DNA of 64,000 bases from RGZA01 sp041917755 (GTDB lineage: Bacteria > Pseudomonadota > Alphaproteobacteria > UBA9219 > RGZA01): positions 1 to 64,000 of the forward strand of contig JAYRWY010000011.1 in the NCBI GenBank assembly GCA_041917755.1, read 5' to 3'. Shown here in pieces: positions 37,032 to 46,933 of this stretch (the first letter of the stretch is position 1; the number at the start of each line of letters is the position of its first letter). The notes beneath the pieces are model-generated. The model saw only the letters and a list, made by a program, of their open reading frames with translations, did no database searches and was not told the origin of the DNA. The position numbers and the translations under genes were made by a program.

Positions 37032-38156
37032 CTATGCTGCTTTTGTTTTACTGCTACGTTGATAAAGCTCAAGCCAGTTTTGCGCAAGTTTTTCTAGTTC
37101 CTGGCTTATAGTTCCCCATCCAAAACTGACCCTAATCGCAGAAGTGGCACTCGCCTCATCAACGCCCATGGCCTTTAATACCGGTGATGCCTGCACTTTA
37201 CCACTGGAACATGCCGAACCACTGCTAACCGCAAATCCACCCAAATCGAATGCCATCAGTTGTGTATCGTTACGCACACCAGGCATGTGCACGCATGATA
37301 TTGAAGCAACACGATATGCATGCTGCCCAAAAACACTGGCATTAGGTACAATAGCTTGAATACTAGCCTCAAACTTGTCACGCCACTGCATCCATTCGCC
37401 AGCCTTGGCTAAATCTGCATCCAGCATGCTCACTGCATGCCCAAATCCGACAATTGCCGCTACATTTTCCGTGCCGCCGCGACGACGGGATTCTTGGCTG
37501 CCGCCGAGCATTAAAGGTTCTATTTTTATTTGTTCCCCAATAATCAGCGCTCCAACCCCTTGTGGCCCACCAAGTTTGTGCGCAGATAGGCTGAGCATAT
37601 CCACCCCCAACTCCATAAAATCGACAGGGATGCGTCCTGCACCTTGTACGGCGTCACAATGAACAATAGCGCCATATTGCTTGGCAATTTGTGCTGCTTC
37701 TTTCACGGGCTGGATTACGCCAGTTTCATTATTCACAAGCATCACGCTTACTAATGCCTTCGGAGTAGCTTTAAGAAGCTCCTCTAAGTGATTGAGATTA
37801 ATAATGCCATCGCCAGAAACGCTAATCATTTGCGGTGAAGAGTAAGCGGCTGCACTTTGCATCACGGCGGGGTGCTCGACGGCTGAAACAATCATTGGGC
37901 GTTGCTTGATGCCATGCAGTGCCATGTTATTGGCTTCTGTGGCACCACTTGTAAACACAACCTGCGATGGCTTTGCATTATACCGTTTGGCAAGCTGTGC
38001 ACGCGCATACTCAAGGTGATTGCGGGCGGCCCGTCCATAGCCATGCACAGACGATGCATTACCATGGGCTTGCATGGCTTGAGTGACGGCCTCTATCACC
38101 TCCGGCTTTATCGGTGTGGTGGCGGCATAATCTAAATAAATGGGCGTTGCGGTCAT
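37032..38156 (-). CDS. Cysteine desulfurase (class V aminotransferase, NifS/IscS group)
   Basis: PLP enzyme that takes sulfur from cysteine for iron-sulfur clusters and other products. The 374 residues include YLDYAATTPIKPEV at the N-terminus, VEHPAV, the PLP lysine in SLSAHKLGGPQGVGAL, and the mobile-loop cysteine in SSGSACSSGKVQ. The start at 38156 (MTATPIYLDYAATTP) has GAGAG upstream and places the conserved block correctly; the open frame runs 12 residues further. It lies between an alpha/beta hydrolase (divergent) and the HscB-like gene. No scaffold gene (iscU, sufB) is in view. Confidence 0.92.
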   Translation of the reverse strand: MTATPIYLDYAATTPIKPEVIEAVTQAMQAHGNASSVHGYGRAARNHLEYARAQLAKRYNAKPSQVVFTSGATEANNMALHGIKQRPMIVSAVEHPAVMQSAAAYSSPQMISVSGDGIINLNHLEELLKATPKALVSVMLVNNETGVIQPVKEAAQIAKQYGAIVHCDAVQGAGRIPVDFMELGVDMLSLSAHKLGGPQGVGALIIGEQIKIEPLMLGGSQESRRRGGTENVAAIVGFGHAVSMLDADLAKAGEWMQWRDKFEASIQAIVPNASVFGQHAYRVASISCVHMPGVRNDTQLMAFDLGGFAVSSGSACSSGKVQASPVLKAMGVDEASATSAIRVSFGWGTISQELEKLAQNWLELYQRSSKTKAA

Positions 38157-38317
38157 TAATCTCTCTAAACGCTGAGCAGCAGAACCTACCATAATTCAAA
38201 GCAGTTGTTTTTAATTTCAAGCCAGTCTGCTAGTTTGCTTTTCGTATTGAAATGAAGGGCTTGAGAAGATTTGGCCTAAAAAATGTGTAGTTATTTGAGT
38301 AGAAATGCACGAAAACC

Positions 38318-38347
38318 TTGAAAATTAACGATTATATCCGCTATAGT
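38318..38347 (+). promoter_or_regulatory. Promoter of the alpha/beta hydrolase gene
   Basis: TTGAAA (38318-38323) and TATAGT (38342-38347) are 18 bases apart, about 45 bases before the ATG. Just downstream, TTAATAAAGTGTAAAC (38355-38370) differs from the CtrA consensus by one base and shares 13 of 16 bases with the site at 27428. Confidence 0.5.
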
Positions 38348-38391
38348 GCAATTATTAATAAAGTGTAAACAGCGAAATAAGGGTGCCAAGA

Positions 38392-39063
38392 ATGCCAGAA
38401 GTACTGTTTAACGGCCCAGCCGGACGCCTTGAAGGCCGTTATAGCCCAGGTAAATCACCAACCGCGCCTATCGCGCTGGTTTTACACCCAAGCCCGCAGC
38501 ATGGCGGCACCATGAACAACAAAGTTGTGTTCAATGTATACCAATCATTCACCAGCCGCGATTTCGCGACTTTGCGTTTCAATTTCCGTGGCGTTGGCCG
38601 CTCACAAGGTTCATATGACCGCGGTGAAGGCGAATTGGCCGATGCAACCTCAGCCCTCGATTGGTTACAAACCATCAACCCAGCTGCTCGCAGCGTTTGG
38701 GTGGCAGGTTTCTCATTTGGTTCATGGATTGGCATGCAATTACTGATGCGCCGCCCAGAAATCGACAGCTTTATCTCCATTGCTCCACCAGCGAACGTTC
38801 TGGACTTCACTTTCCTTGCACCATGCCCGACATCCGGCATGATTATTCAAGGCGAACAAGACGAAATCGTTCCTGAAGCATCAGTTGCAAAGCTGGTTCA
38901 TAAATTGTCATACCAACGCGGCATCAAGATTGATTACCGCGTAATTCAAGGTGCTGACCATTTCTTCACTGACAAGACCGATGTTATGCAAAAGGCTGTT
39001 GAAAGCTACCTTGACCAGGCGCTGTTCAACCCCGCATCCATGGGTTTTGCAATGGCGGGGTAA
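38392..39063 (+). CDS. Alpha/beta hydrolase (COG2945 group)
   Basis: 223-residue hydrolase. The nucleophile elbow is GFSFGSWIG, and the acid and base are likely Asp in GEQDEIVP and His in GADHFFTD. HPSPQHGGTMNN and FNFRGVGRSQG are typical of the COG2945 group, often found beside cysteine desulfurase genes in alphaproteobacteria; the substrate is unknown. AAGG sits 9 bases before the ATG at 38392. A GTG at 38383 is an unlikely alternative. Confidence 0.85.
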   Translation: MPEVLFNGPAGRLEGRYSPGKSPTAPIALVLHPSPQHGGTMNNKVVFNVYQSFTSRDFATLRFNFRGVGRSQGSYDRGEGELADATSALDWLQTINPAARSVWVAGFSFGSWIGMQLLMRRPEIDSFISIAPPANVLDFTFLAPCPTSGMIIQGEQDEIVPEASVAKLVHKLSYQRGIKIDYRVIQGADHFFTDKTDVMQKAVESYLDQALFNPASMGFAMAG

Positions 39064-39079
39064 TCAACCTGTTATGCTA

Positions 39080-39110
39080 AAAAAAAACCGGCTTCAAAGC
39101 CGGTTTTTTT
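39080..39110 (+). terminator. Bidirectional intrinsic terminator
   Basis: An A-run, the stem ACCGGC/GCCGGT around TTCAAA, and a seven-T run. It ends the hydrolase transcript and, read the other way, the anmK transcript, whose stop codon overlaps the T-run. Confidence 0.85.
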
Positions 39111-40203
39111 ATGTCTTCTTCCTACCAGTTGTGCCTTTAAAACTGATTGGCAACCCCAATATTTCGCGCACCGCCAAATAAGCAAACGCCTGCGCTTCAA
39201 TCGCATCACCATCAAGGTTCATCTTCTCAATCAAGGTAGGCTTTATACCCGTTGCCTTATGTAGACGCTTCATCATTTCACTGTTCTTGCGTCCACCTCC
39301 ACAAACAATAATCTTGGCAGGCTTTTTAGGGCACTGCTTCAGCGTTTTGGCAATGGCGTCAACCGTCATCTGAGTGAGAGTTGCTGCGCCGTCAGCTGCA
39401 TTAAGATGATTTGGAACAAACTTATAAAACTCATTGCGGTCTAATGATTTTGGCAATTTCTTTTTAAAATATGGATGACTAAGGAAACGCCCGATCCACA
39501 CGGCGTCGACTTTACCGCTGGCAGCAAGCCTTCCGCCTTTATCAAACGTACCTTTATTGTGCCTATGCATCCAGTCATCAATTAATGCATTACCAGGCCC
39601 TGCATCACAGGCTAGCAGCACATCTTTTGGGCCAACATAAGTTATATTTGCAACGCCGCCGATGTTTAAAAATACAATTGGCTTTTTAGAACGCGCAGCT
39701 AACGCCTGGTGATATACCGGCACCAAAGGCGCACCCTGCCCGCCTGCCTTAACGTCATTCGTGCGAAAATCATAAACAACAGGAATACCGGTAAGTTTAT
39801 GCAATAATTTTCCATCACCAATTTGCACGGTTATTTTATTTGTGGGGTCATGATGTATGGTATGGCCATGAAAGCCGATGCAATCAAAATCGGATGCGTT
39901 TAATTTGCATTTCTTCAGAAGTTTGCGCACTGCAACCGCATGAAGCTGTGTTAGTTTTTTTTCTAATGCTGGCGCCTTGCGTTTGCCCAACACGGACTTC
40001 AATTCCTTGCGAATGGCGGAAGGATACGGACAGGTGATAAATGCCCCTGTTTGAATCATGGCTTGCCCATCGGTATGCAGAACCGCCACATCAATGCCAT
40101 CCATGGATGTACCGCTCATCAGTCCAATGACGTTAAATATCCGCTTTTTAGAGGCGTTGCGCGCCATGCTATTGAATAGTTTTGAAAATTTAGCCATAAC
40201 CAT
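39109..40203 (-). CDS. anmK: Anhydro-N-acetylmuramic acid kinase
   Basis: Phosphorylates and opens 1,6-anhydroMurNAc during cell-wall recycling. The 364-residue ASKHA-fold protein has GLMSGTSMDGIDVAVLHTDG, IGFHGHTIHHDP, VYDFRTNDVKAGGQGAPLVP and FLNIGGVANITYV, all diagnostic. Several in-frame ATGs (40203, 40197, 40167) precede the conserved core and none has a strong ribosome site, so the exact start is uncertain. It is divergent from tyrS. Confidence 0.92.
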   Translation of the reverse strand: MVMAKFSKLFNSMARNASKKRIFNVIGLMSGTSMDGIDVAVLHTDGQAMIQTGAFITCPYPSAIRKELKSVLGKRKAPALEKKLTQLHAVAVRKLLKKCKLNASDFDCIGFHGHTIHHDPTNKITVQIGDGKLLHKLTGIPVVYDFRTNDVKAGGQGAPLVPVYHQALAARSKKPIVFLNIGGVANITYVGPKDVLLACDAGPGNALIDDWMHRHNKGTFDKGGRLAASGKVDAVWIGRFLSHPYFKKKLPKSLDRNEFYKFVPNHLNAADGAATLTQMTVDAIAKTLKQCPKKPAKIIVCGGGRKNSEMMKRLHKATGIKPTLIEKMNLDGDAIEAQAFAYLAVREILGLPISFKGTTGRKKT

Positions 40204-40243
40204 GATGCTAAAACCATATTATTAAAAACTGAAACAAAAAAAG

Positions 40244-41485
40244 ATGACCAACGCAACCTCGACCTTTTTGCAAACCCTGCATGCCCGGGGCTATGTCCAC
40301 CAAATCACCGATGAAAAGAGATTGGATGCAGCAGCCAGCGGCAAGCCGATGACCGGCTATATTGGCTTTGATGCAACGGCAGATTCGCTCCACGTTGGAA
40401 ATCTGGTTTCAATTATGCTGCTTCGTCGTCTGCAACAGGCCGGGCACAAACCCATCGTGCTAATGGGTGGAGGAACCACCAAGGTTGGCGATCCGTCAGG
40501 CAAAGATGAAAGCCGTCAATTGCTGACCGAAGAAAAAATTGCGTCAAATATTGCATCTATCAAAACAATTTTTGGCAATTATCTGAAATTTGGCGATGGA
40601 CCGAGCGATGCGATTATGGTCAATAACGCTGATTGGTTGGATAAACTAGAATATATTTCTTTCCTGCGTGATGTAGGTCGGCATTTTACCATCAATCGCA
40701 TGCTTGGCTTTGATAGTGTGAAGATGCGTCTGGAACGTGAACAGCCTCTCACCTTCCTTGAATTCAATTACATGATTATGCAGGCCTATGATTTTGTTGA
40801 GCTCAGCAAGCGTTACGGCTGTAAATTGCAAATGGGCGGCTCTGATCAATGGGGTAATATCGTCAATGGCACTGACCTTGGTCACAAAATGGCTGGCGCG
40901 ACTTTATTCGGCCTGACAACCCCTCTAATCACCACATCGTCTGGCGCCAAGATGGGCAAGACAGCTGCAGGCGCGGTATGGCTGAAAGCAGAAAAGCTTA
41001 GCCCTTATGATTACTGGCAGTTCTGGCGCAATACCGAAGATGCCGACGTTGGAAAATTCCTGAAACTGTTTACAGATTTATCTTTGGATGAAATAGCGCG
41101 CCTTGCAGCACTGCAAGGCAATGAAATCAATGAAGCTAAAAAAGTTTTAGCTTTTGAAGCAACCAAGCTGTGTCACGGCGAGAAGGCCGCTGCGGACGCT
41201 GCCGAAACAGCACGTCGTACGTTTGAAGAAGGCCGCGTGGGTGATAACCTTCCAACCTTCTCCATTCCCAAAGCCGAACTGCAACAAGGTGTGCTTTTGG
41301 TTGATGTCCTTATCAAAGCTGGCATGGCATCCAGTAAAGGCGAGGCACGCAGATTAATTGAAGGCGGCGGAGCAAAAATCAATGACATAGCCATCAGCAA
41401 CGTGAACGAAGTGGTTCGCAGCGATGGCAGTGATATCAAGCTTTCAGCAGGAAAAAAGCGCCACGCACTAATTAAATGCGCCTAA
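40244..41485 (+). CDS. tyrS: Tyrosyl-tRNA synthetase
   Basis: 413-residue class Ic synthetase. The HIGH signature is HVGN in ATADSLHVGNLVSIM, and KMSKS appears as KMGKT in SSGAKMGKTAAG. The tyrosine pocket GGSDQWGNIVNG is present, and an S4 RNA-binding domain (MASSKGEARRLIEGGGAKIN) forms the C-terminus. It charges the tRNA-Tyr encoded at 17.2 kb. Confidence 0.96.
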   Translation: MTNATSTFLQTLHARGYVHQITDEKRLDAAASGKPMTGYIGFDATADSLHVGNLVSIMLLRRLQQAGHKPIVLMGGGTTKVGDPSGKDESRQLLTEEKIASNIASIKTIFGNYLKFGDGPSDAIMVNNADWLDKLEYISFLRDVGRHFTINRMLGFDSVKMRLEREQPLTFLEFNYMIMQAYDFVELSKRYGCKLQMGGSDQWGNIVNGTDLGHKMAGATLFGLTTPLITTSSGAKMGKTAAGAVWLKAEKLSPYDYWQFWRNTEDADVGKFLKLFTDLSLDEIARLAALQGNEINEAKKVLAFEATKLCHGEKAAADAAETARRTFEEGRVGDNLPTFSIPKAELQQGVLLVDVLIKAGMASSKGEARRLIEGGGAKINDIAISNVNEVVRSDGSDIKLSAGKKRHALIKCA

Positions 41486-41592
41486 TCCACAGCTCTTATC
41501 CATTACATGGTTAAAAATCATTAACTGAAGTAAGGGTTTATTATTGAAATTTATCAATAATAGACCGTTGCAATTGATGATTTTGGACGTGC

Positions 41593-43059
41593 ATGGTCAC
41601 CCCATTTAATACCCAACCGACTGCGAATGGAGCCTCGCTTGACGATGCGTTACGCGCGTCGGGTATAGAATTATTACCCATCACGCAGCGTTTATATTCC
41701 AATCCACGCGCTTTAATTTGGGTAAACAAACCAAATTTATTTGAAGATTTGCGGATGTATGCTGAATCTCACGGCATACACGATACATTTCCAGATGCCG
41801 CCGTCATCAATCGCCTGCTTGCCACGCGTGATCCCAACGACAGGGCAATCGCAGACCGCATCATGACCGACAGCGTCATGCGCACGGCACGGGAAATCAG
41901 CAATCGGTCCGATGTTGGTGATATTGCAAATGCGTTTGTGAATGCGATGGCACCGCGTAATAATCCTGATACAGCACAGTCGCAAATTGAAGCTGCAATT
42001 GATGCGGCAGGTCCAAGGCATCCCATCTATGCGGATATGCGTCGTCAATACGACGAGATACTTGAAAGTGGCAATCAAAACGATCCAAGACTGACCAGTC
42101 TTCGTGTGAATATGGCGCGCATACGCCAACAAGGCTATCAAGACACTGTTGCGGCAAACTCCATCAATATCAATATTCCTCAAGGTTTTGCGCAATATAA
42201 CATCAATGGCATGCAAGGAAATTCACGCGTCATTATCGGTGAGCCTCCAAGGGATGGTCAACCTGTACGCACCACGCCTGTGGCACGCGGTTACATTGAA
42301 GGTATGGAAATTCAACCTACTTGGTACATCCCCAATTCGATTGCCCAGCGTAAAGGATTATATGATCCGCAATTTCTTGCCAACTTACGCAGTGAATATG
42401 AACGTTCCGGCGTACAAGGCAATTTATATACGTTTACCGCGCCGAATAATGAGCGCTACACTGTGGATTGGAGTAAATTCAACAATCCACATGTTAGTCC
42501 ATTCTCGCAACCCCCGAGCCCTACTAATCCGTTAGGCGCAATCAAAGTCATGCTAGGCGGTGAATTTGGACGCAACAGTATCCGACTTCATGACACAGTT
42601 GCAGCGGCGCGCAGTGACAGCTTTTCACAATATGCGCAAAGTTCTGGGTGCATTCGTGTACAAAATATTGCTGAAGTTGCGGCCGCACTTGCACGAGACC
42701 CCGGCATTGGCCAACAAAATGGCTATGCCAATAACAGGGATTTCTTTGCCGCGATTATGCAGCCAAATTCCAACCCAGCCAGTGGACGTCCGGAATGGCA
42801 ACACCCGCAATTTGCCAATGCGCGCATTCCTGTTCAGCCGCGCATAGCTATTGAAACAACCTATAATACCGTCACTTGGGATGCACAGCAGCAGCGCGCA
42901 GTCGTGCATCAGGACATCTACCGGCGCGACGTACAAGCTGATGTGCGATCCCGTAATGCCATGCCGCCTATTCGTCTTGCACAAGATACTAGCCAGCCTA
43001 TCGAGCAGCCCATTGCAGCACGCAATCAATTACCTATATCACCTCGCGCACAAACCTGA
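41593..43059 (+). CDS. YkuD-family L,D-transpeptidase paralogue without signal peptide
   Basis: 488 residues, clearly related to the LdtD-like protein at 25.9 kb: both share LRVNMARIRQ/IRVNLARIRQ, PTWYIPNSIAQ/PSWYVPSSIAE, NPLGAIKV/NSLGRIKF and SSGCIR. The catalytic cysteine is in AQSSGCIRVQN and the histidine in IRLHDTVAA, where the usual Gly after His is Asp. There is no N-terminal signal peptide or membrane helix and no peptidoglycan-binding domain, so it may be cytoplasmic, exported another way, or inactive. The C-terminal 110 residues are Gln/Pro/Arg-rich. It abuts the AsmA-like stop codon exactly. Confidence 0.8.
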   Translation: MVTPFNTQPTANGASLDDALRASGIELLPITQRLYSNPRALIWVNKPNLFEDLRMYAESHGIHDTFPDAAVINRLLATRDPNDRAIADRIMTDSVMRTAREISNRSDVGDIANAFVNAMAPRNNPDTAQSQIEAAIDAAGPRHPIYADMRRQYDEILESGNQNDPRLTSLRVNMARIRQQGYQDTVAANSININIPQGFAQYNINGMQGNSRVIIGEPPRDGQPVRTTPVARGYIEGMEIQPTWYIPNSIAQRKGLYDPQFLANLRSEYERSGVQGNLYTFTAPNNERYTVDWSKFNNPHVSPFSQPPSPTNPLGAIKVMLGGEFGRNSIRLHDTVAAARSDSFSQYAQSSGCIRVQNIAEVAAALARDPGIGQQNGYANNRDFFAAIMQPNSNPASGRPEWQHPQFANARIPVQPRIAIETTYNTVTWDAQQQRAVVHQDIYRRDVQADVRSRNAMPPIRLAQDTSQPIEQPIAARNQLPISPRAQT

Positions 43060-46000
43060 TCAGGGTTTGGCGGGCTTTGGCTGATCCATTTTGGTAATAT
43101 CCTTATCCATAAACAGGATATTCTTTAAAATACCCGGCGCGAGCACAGATACCGGATTAACGGATACTTTTGCTTTAGCTATCGGGCCTTCCACACGGTA
43201 GGTTGCCGCAAACAACCCTTGGCCATCACCACCCGTTAAAATATCGCCGACCAGAGGGATTGCCGACAAAATTCGGCTAATGAAATAGACCGGAATAACC
43301 TGTCCTTCTAATTCCAGGGTGCTATGTTGCAAATCAATCTTACCTGCTGTGGTAAGGCCAAGTGAACCACTGGATGTATGTGCCTTGGTGATTACAATCG
43401 TATCCCTACTCCAGACATATTCGCCTTCCAAATCTCCAAATCCAAGGCCTTCACCACCCAACATAGAGGCCAAACCGTCAGGTGAAATTGCGCTAATGAG
43501 CTGCGCCAATGCAGGCATGTTCAACACTCGATAATTATCGAGTTTTATATGGCCAAATATATTGCGTAGTTTATCACCAGGCTCGGACTTACCATCAATT
43601 GTCAATTTACCGCCAACCATGGTGTCTGTTACATCCAGTGAACTTAAAATGTTCCCAAGGTTTGGTGTCGACATTGACAGAATGCTACGACCTGCAGATG
43701 GCTTTAAACTAAAATTAAATGGGGTTTTATTCTTAGCCGTTGCATTAACATCAAAACTTTCCCAGCCGAATTCATCACGCGTTGCTTTGATAGAAACATT
43801 ATTTAATTCGGTTTTTGCACCTGTAATGACTCGTCTTACTTGCATATCTACTTGCAATGGCGTCGGTGTTTTTTCTTTATCCGGATTGGTTTTTTCCTGG
43901 CCATCACTGGCATCAAACGCATGACGGATGTCGATCGTATCACCCACAAGGCGCAGCGAAGGAACGCCATCCTTGCTGCGCGTATACTCGACTTTTGCGG
44001 TGGTCGCATCAAGCTGCAGTGGATTGATGGTCATTTTAGAAAGGTGCTGATTGGCGTCAAACATCCCGATCCCATCAATGGCAACATTTGCACCGCGTAC
44101 CTTCAACTCGCTTAGCTGCATGGGCTTATTACCGCCCCATTCCAATGCGGTTGAGAAATTAAATGCCGTACCAGCAGGTTTTACATAAAACAAATCGCGT
44201 ATATCCAAACGCGTTGCTGTGGCATCGCCATTAATGGCAAGCCTTGAACGATCTACGCCACGTTCATAGGTTACATTCACCGGGAAAGGTTCTGCGCTGG
44301 TCATGGACAGCTCGATGCCAAACTTTTTAATATCATCTGCCTTGGCATTACCTTTAATCACCGCCTTGCTCAACAACACATCTGCTTGCGGTGCAAAACG
44401 TTCTACCCAATCAACATTCGATGGAACGCCATTTAGTGCCGCATCCCCTTTAAAGGTTAGGCCATCCTTATCTACTTGTAATTGAACATTCCCGTTGCTG
44501 ACATCGATTAAGCCTGCAACTTTTTGCATTGCGCCATCAGTTACCTTCGTGTCTGCTTTTAGTTCTATCTGATCAAACAGCAGTTCTTTTAACAGTGGGA
44601 ATGACATATGAAGCAGGCCATCAACATTTCCGCTTGTATCCTTTGGATTAATTCCGATTTTCTTGGCATAGCCCATGGGCTGACGATCTAATACATCCAG
44701 AAGCGCCGCAGCAGGCGCTGAAATATTTGCATCAAGCGTGATAGTTTGAATATCTGCATCCAGCCCCGTAATAACCACATGCGATGGCTTGATTTTTATA
44801 TCTCCTTGCTCGCCAGAACCGATTTGAATATCAAACCCCTTTTCATTGAAGGTTCCCTCAGCATTCATTTTCTGGATATTTGGCAAAGGCTTCCAGCAGG
44901 TCATTTCAACATTGCTGACTTTAATTGTACCGTGCACATCTTTTAATGATGCCGCCGACGCGTCATTATCTGGCACGCTGAGGGCAAGGTTCAGGACAAC
45001 ATCATCAAGCTGACCTTTGTGTATGTTTTCCAATATCCAATCACGGGCATTTTTTCCCGCTTGTTCTGGCCAAATGTCCGGAAATGCCTGTACCGGTAGA
45101 TTTGAAACCTTGAAAGTAGCATTTACATCACGCGGTGTAGATCCAACATGAATATTTGCATCCCCCTGCAATATCATTTTATCAAAATCGATGCGAACCG
45201 GCTCGACACGCAAAATATTATCATTTTTGTTGTACCGCGCCACGATTTGACCAGCCTTAAATGGTAATGGCTTGGCGTATAAATCCGGGATTTTGATATC
45301 ACCCTTATCAAGATTGATATTGAGCCCGCCATCAATAACTGTTGCATCTTCATCCAGCAAGACAGTAACCGAGCCGGTCAATGATGATGAAATAAAATCG
45401 AATGGCTTCAGTTGGGCAATACTGCCAGTAAACAATGCGGGGTTCAGATGATCAAACGATCCCGTCGCAGTATAGGTCCTATCCTTTGAACTATAATTCA
45501 GCGCAAAATCAATGGCGGTTTGCATTTTGTTTTTGCTTACGATCATGGCTGCTTTGCCTACATAATCGTTTTTAACACGCTTAAGCGATAACACCGGCAT
45601 CGCAAGATTCCATGTTATCTGCTTTCCTTCATCATTCATGGTCACGCCACCATTAATGACGGTCAGATTGGCAAACAGACCAAGCCCCGCCGTACGGGTA
45701 TGCGGCGAGTGTAGCAATTCTTTTAAAATCTCTCTTAAATCGTCTTGGGTAACTACATCACTTGGGGCATCTGCTGGTTGCTCTGAAACTTCCGGGGCTT
45801 CATCCGTGTTCATGGCACCCAGGTGTAAGGCTCCGGCAGCATCAAGCCGTAAATGCATTTTAGGATTTTGAATAACCACATTCCATGGTGAATGCTCTTC
45901 ATCAAAATACCCCATCGGACGCAAGACCAGCAATATCTCAGGTATCGTAGCGATATTCTGTTGGAGCTTATCGACAAACTGAATGGTATCCAGATCGAGC

Positions 46001-46230
46001 ACGGCTTTGCGACGCTCTTTATCCCATGTTAGTGAACTGTGACCAATTTTTGCATAAACACCGTTCTCTGGACTGCTCAGCAGGTTTTCGAAAACCGGGG
46101 TCATTTCTGTAATCTTCATCGGCCCCATCATCAATCGGCCGGCCAACACCCCAATACCGAGCAGGACGATAGCACAACAAAGGGCTATGCCCTCCAATAT
46201 AACAATCAATGTAAGTTTTAAGTGACGCAT
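43060..46230 (-). CDS. AsmA/YhdP-like DUF3971 protein
   Basis: 1056 residues with one N-terminal membrane helix (about 8-32, IVILEGIALCCAIVLLGIGV) and a very long periplasmic part of repeating beta strands. The DUF3971 region is in the middle and the AsmA-like C-terminal region near GSLGLTTAGKIDLQHSTLEL, then PVYFISRILSAIPLVGDILT. Family members bridge the inner and outer membranes and carry phospholipid; YhdP in E. coli is the model. The final segment is Lys/Pro-rich. It is monocistronic, divergent from bcp. Confidence 0.85.
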   Translation of the reverse strand: MRHLKLTLIVILEGIALCCAIVLLGIGVLAGRLMMGPMKITEMTPVFENLLSSPENGVYAKIGHSSLTWDKERRKAVLDLDTIQFVDKLQQNIATIPEILLVLRPMGYFDEEHSPWNVVIQNPKMHLRLDAAGALHLGAMNTDEAPEVSEQPADAPSDVVTQDDLREILKELLHSPHTRTAGLGLFANLTVINGGVTMNDEGKQITWNLAMPVLSLKRVKNDYVGKAAMIVSKNKMQTAIDFALNYSSKDRTYTATGSFDHLNPALFTGSIAQLKPFDFISSSLTGSVTVLLDEDATVIDGGLNINLDKGDIKIPDLYAKPLPFKAGQIVARYNKNDNILRVEPVRIDFDKMILQGDANIHVGSTPRDVNATFKVSNLPVQAFPDIWPEQAGKNARDWILENIHKGQLDDVVLNLALSVPDNDASAASLKDVHGTIKVSNVEMTCWKPLPNIQKMNAEGTFNEKGFDIQIGSGEQGDIKIKPSHVVITGLDADIQTITLDANISAPAAALLDVLDRQPMGYAKKIGINPKDTSGNVDGLLHMSFPLLKELLFDQIELKADTKVTDGAMQKVAGLIDVSNGNVQLQVDKDGLTFKGDAALNGVPSNVDWVERFAPQADVLLSKAVIKGNAKADDIKKFGIELSMTSAEPFPVNVTYERGVDRSRLAINGDATATRLDIRDLFYVKPAGTAFNFSTALEWGGNKPMQLSELKVRGANVAIDGIGMFDANQHLSKMTINPLQLDATTAKVEYTRSKDGVPSLRLVGDTIDIRHAFDASDGQEKTNPDKEKTPTPLQVDMQVRRVITGAKTELNNVSIKATRDEFGWESFDVNATAKNKTPFNFSLKPSAGRSILSMSTPNLGNILSSLDVTDTMVGGKLTIDGKSEPGDKLRNIFGHIKLDNYRVLNMPALAQLISAISPDGLASMLGGEGLGFGDLEGEYVWSRDTIVITKAHTSSGSLGLTTAGKIDLQHSTLELEGQVIPVYFISRILSAIPLVGDILTGGDGQGLFAATYRVEGPIAKAKVSVNPVSVLAPGILKNILFMDKDITKMDQPKPAKP

Positions 46231-46342
46231 TAGAAATCGTAATAGAGAACTAAAAACAGGACCGGAATGCCTTGACTCTTTTATATGGTATCATCATTTT
46301 CAACATCGCTTCTATAGTTTTAACATGCAACATGGTGTAAAA

Positions 46343-46927
46343 ATGGCCTTATCCAAACCAGGTAAACCCAAAGCCGCTTCAAAAAAAGCCACCCCGAAAA
46401 AGACGATTAAAACAGTTACGAAACTACTACCGAAAAAAGCCTCCAAAACTACGGTAGCCAAATCGGCTCTTGCTGTTGGCTCTAAAGCACCTGCCATTGC
46501 TCTAACCACCCTTGAAGGTAATATTAGCCTTGCTCAACTAAAAGGCAAAAATGTGGTGTTATATTTCTACCCTAAAGATGACACACCTGGTTGCACCAAA
46601 GAAGCCTGCGGGTTTCAAGATAATCTTCCGAAGTTTAAAAAAATGGATGCCGTTATTATTGGTATTTCCAAAGACAGCCTTACTTCCCATCAAAAATTTG
46701 CAAAAAAATATAAGCTAGCATTCAACCTTGCAGCTGATGAAGATGTAAAAATTGCTTCGGCTTTTGGCGTCTGGATTGAAAAGAGTATGTATGGCCGAAA
46801 ATATATGGGCATGGACCGATCCACATTCTTGATTGATGGAAAAGGCATCCTTCGCAGCATTTGGCGCAACGTTAAAGTTCCAGGACATGTTGAAGAAGTC
46901 ATGGAAGCTGTAAAAAAACTAAAATAA
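46343..46927 (+). CDS. bcp: Thioredoxin-dependent peroxiredoxin (BCP/PrxQ) with a basic N-terminal tail
   Basis: 194 residues. The catalytic domain (about 45-194) has YFYPKDDTPGCTKEACGFQD with peroxidatic and resolving cysteines five apart, as in BCP. The first 45 residues are rich in Lys, Ala, Thr and Pro (KPKAASKKATPKKTIK), which ordinary BCP lacks and which resembles histone-like tails; DNA association is conjecture. I take the ATG at 46343, which has GGTG upstream; an ATG at 46325 would add six residues. TsaC follows after six bases. Confidence 0.9.
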   Translation: MALSKPGKPKAASKKATPKKTIKTVTKLLPKKASKTTVAKSALAVGSKAPAIALTTLEGNISLAQLKGKNVVLYFYPKDDTPGCTKEACGFQDNLPKFKKMDAVIIGISKDSLTSHQKFAKKYKLAFNLAADEDVKIASAFGVWIEKSMYGRKYMGMDRSTFLIDGKGILRSIWRNVKVPGHVEEVMEAVKKLK

Positions 46928-46933
46928 AACCCC

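Noticed and set aside
41512..41526. Second CtrA site before the LDT paralogue
   Set aside because: The half sites are separated by six bases rather than seven.
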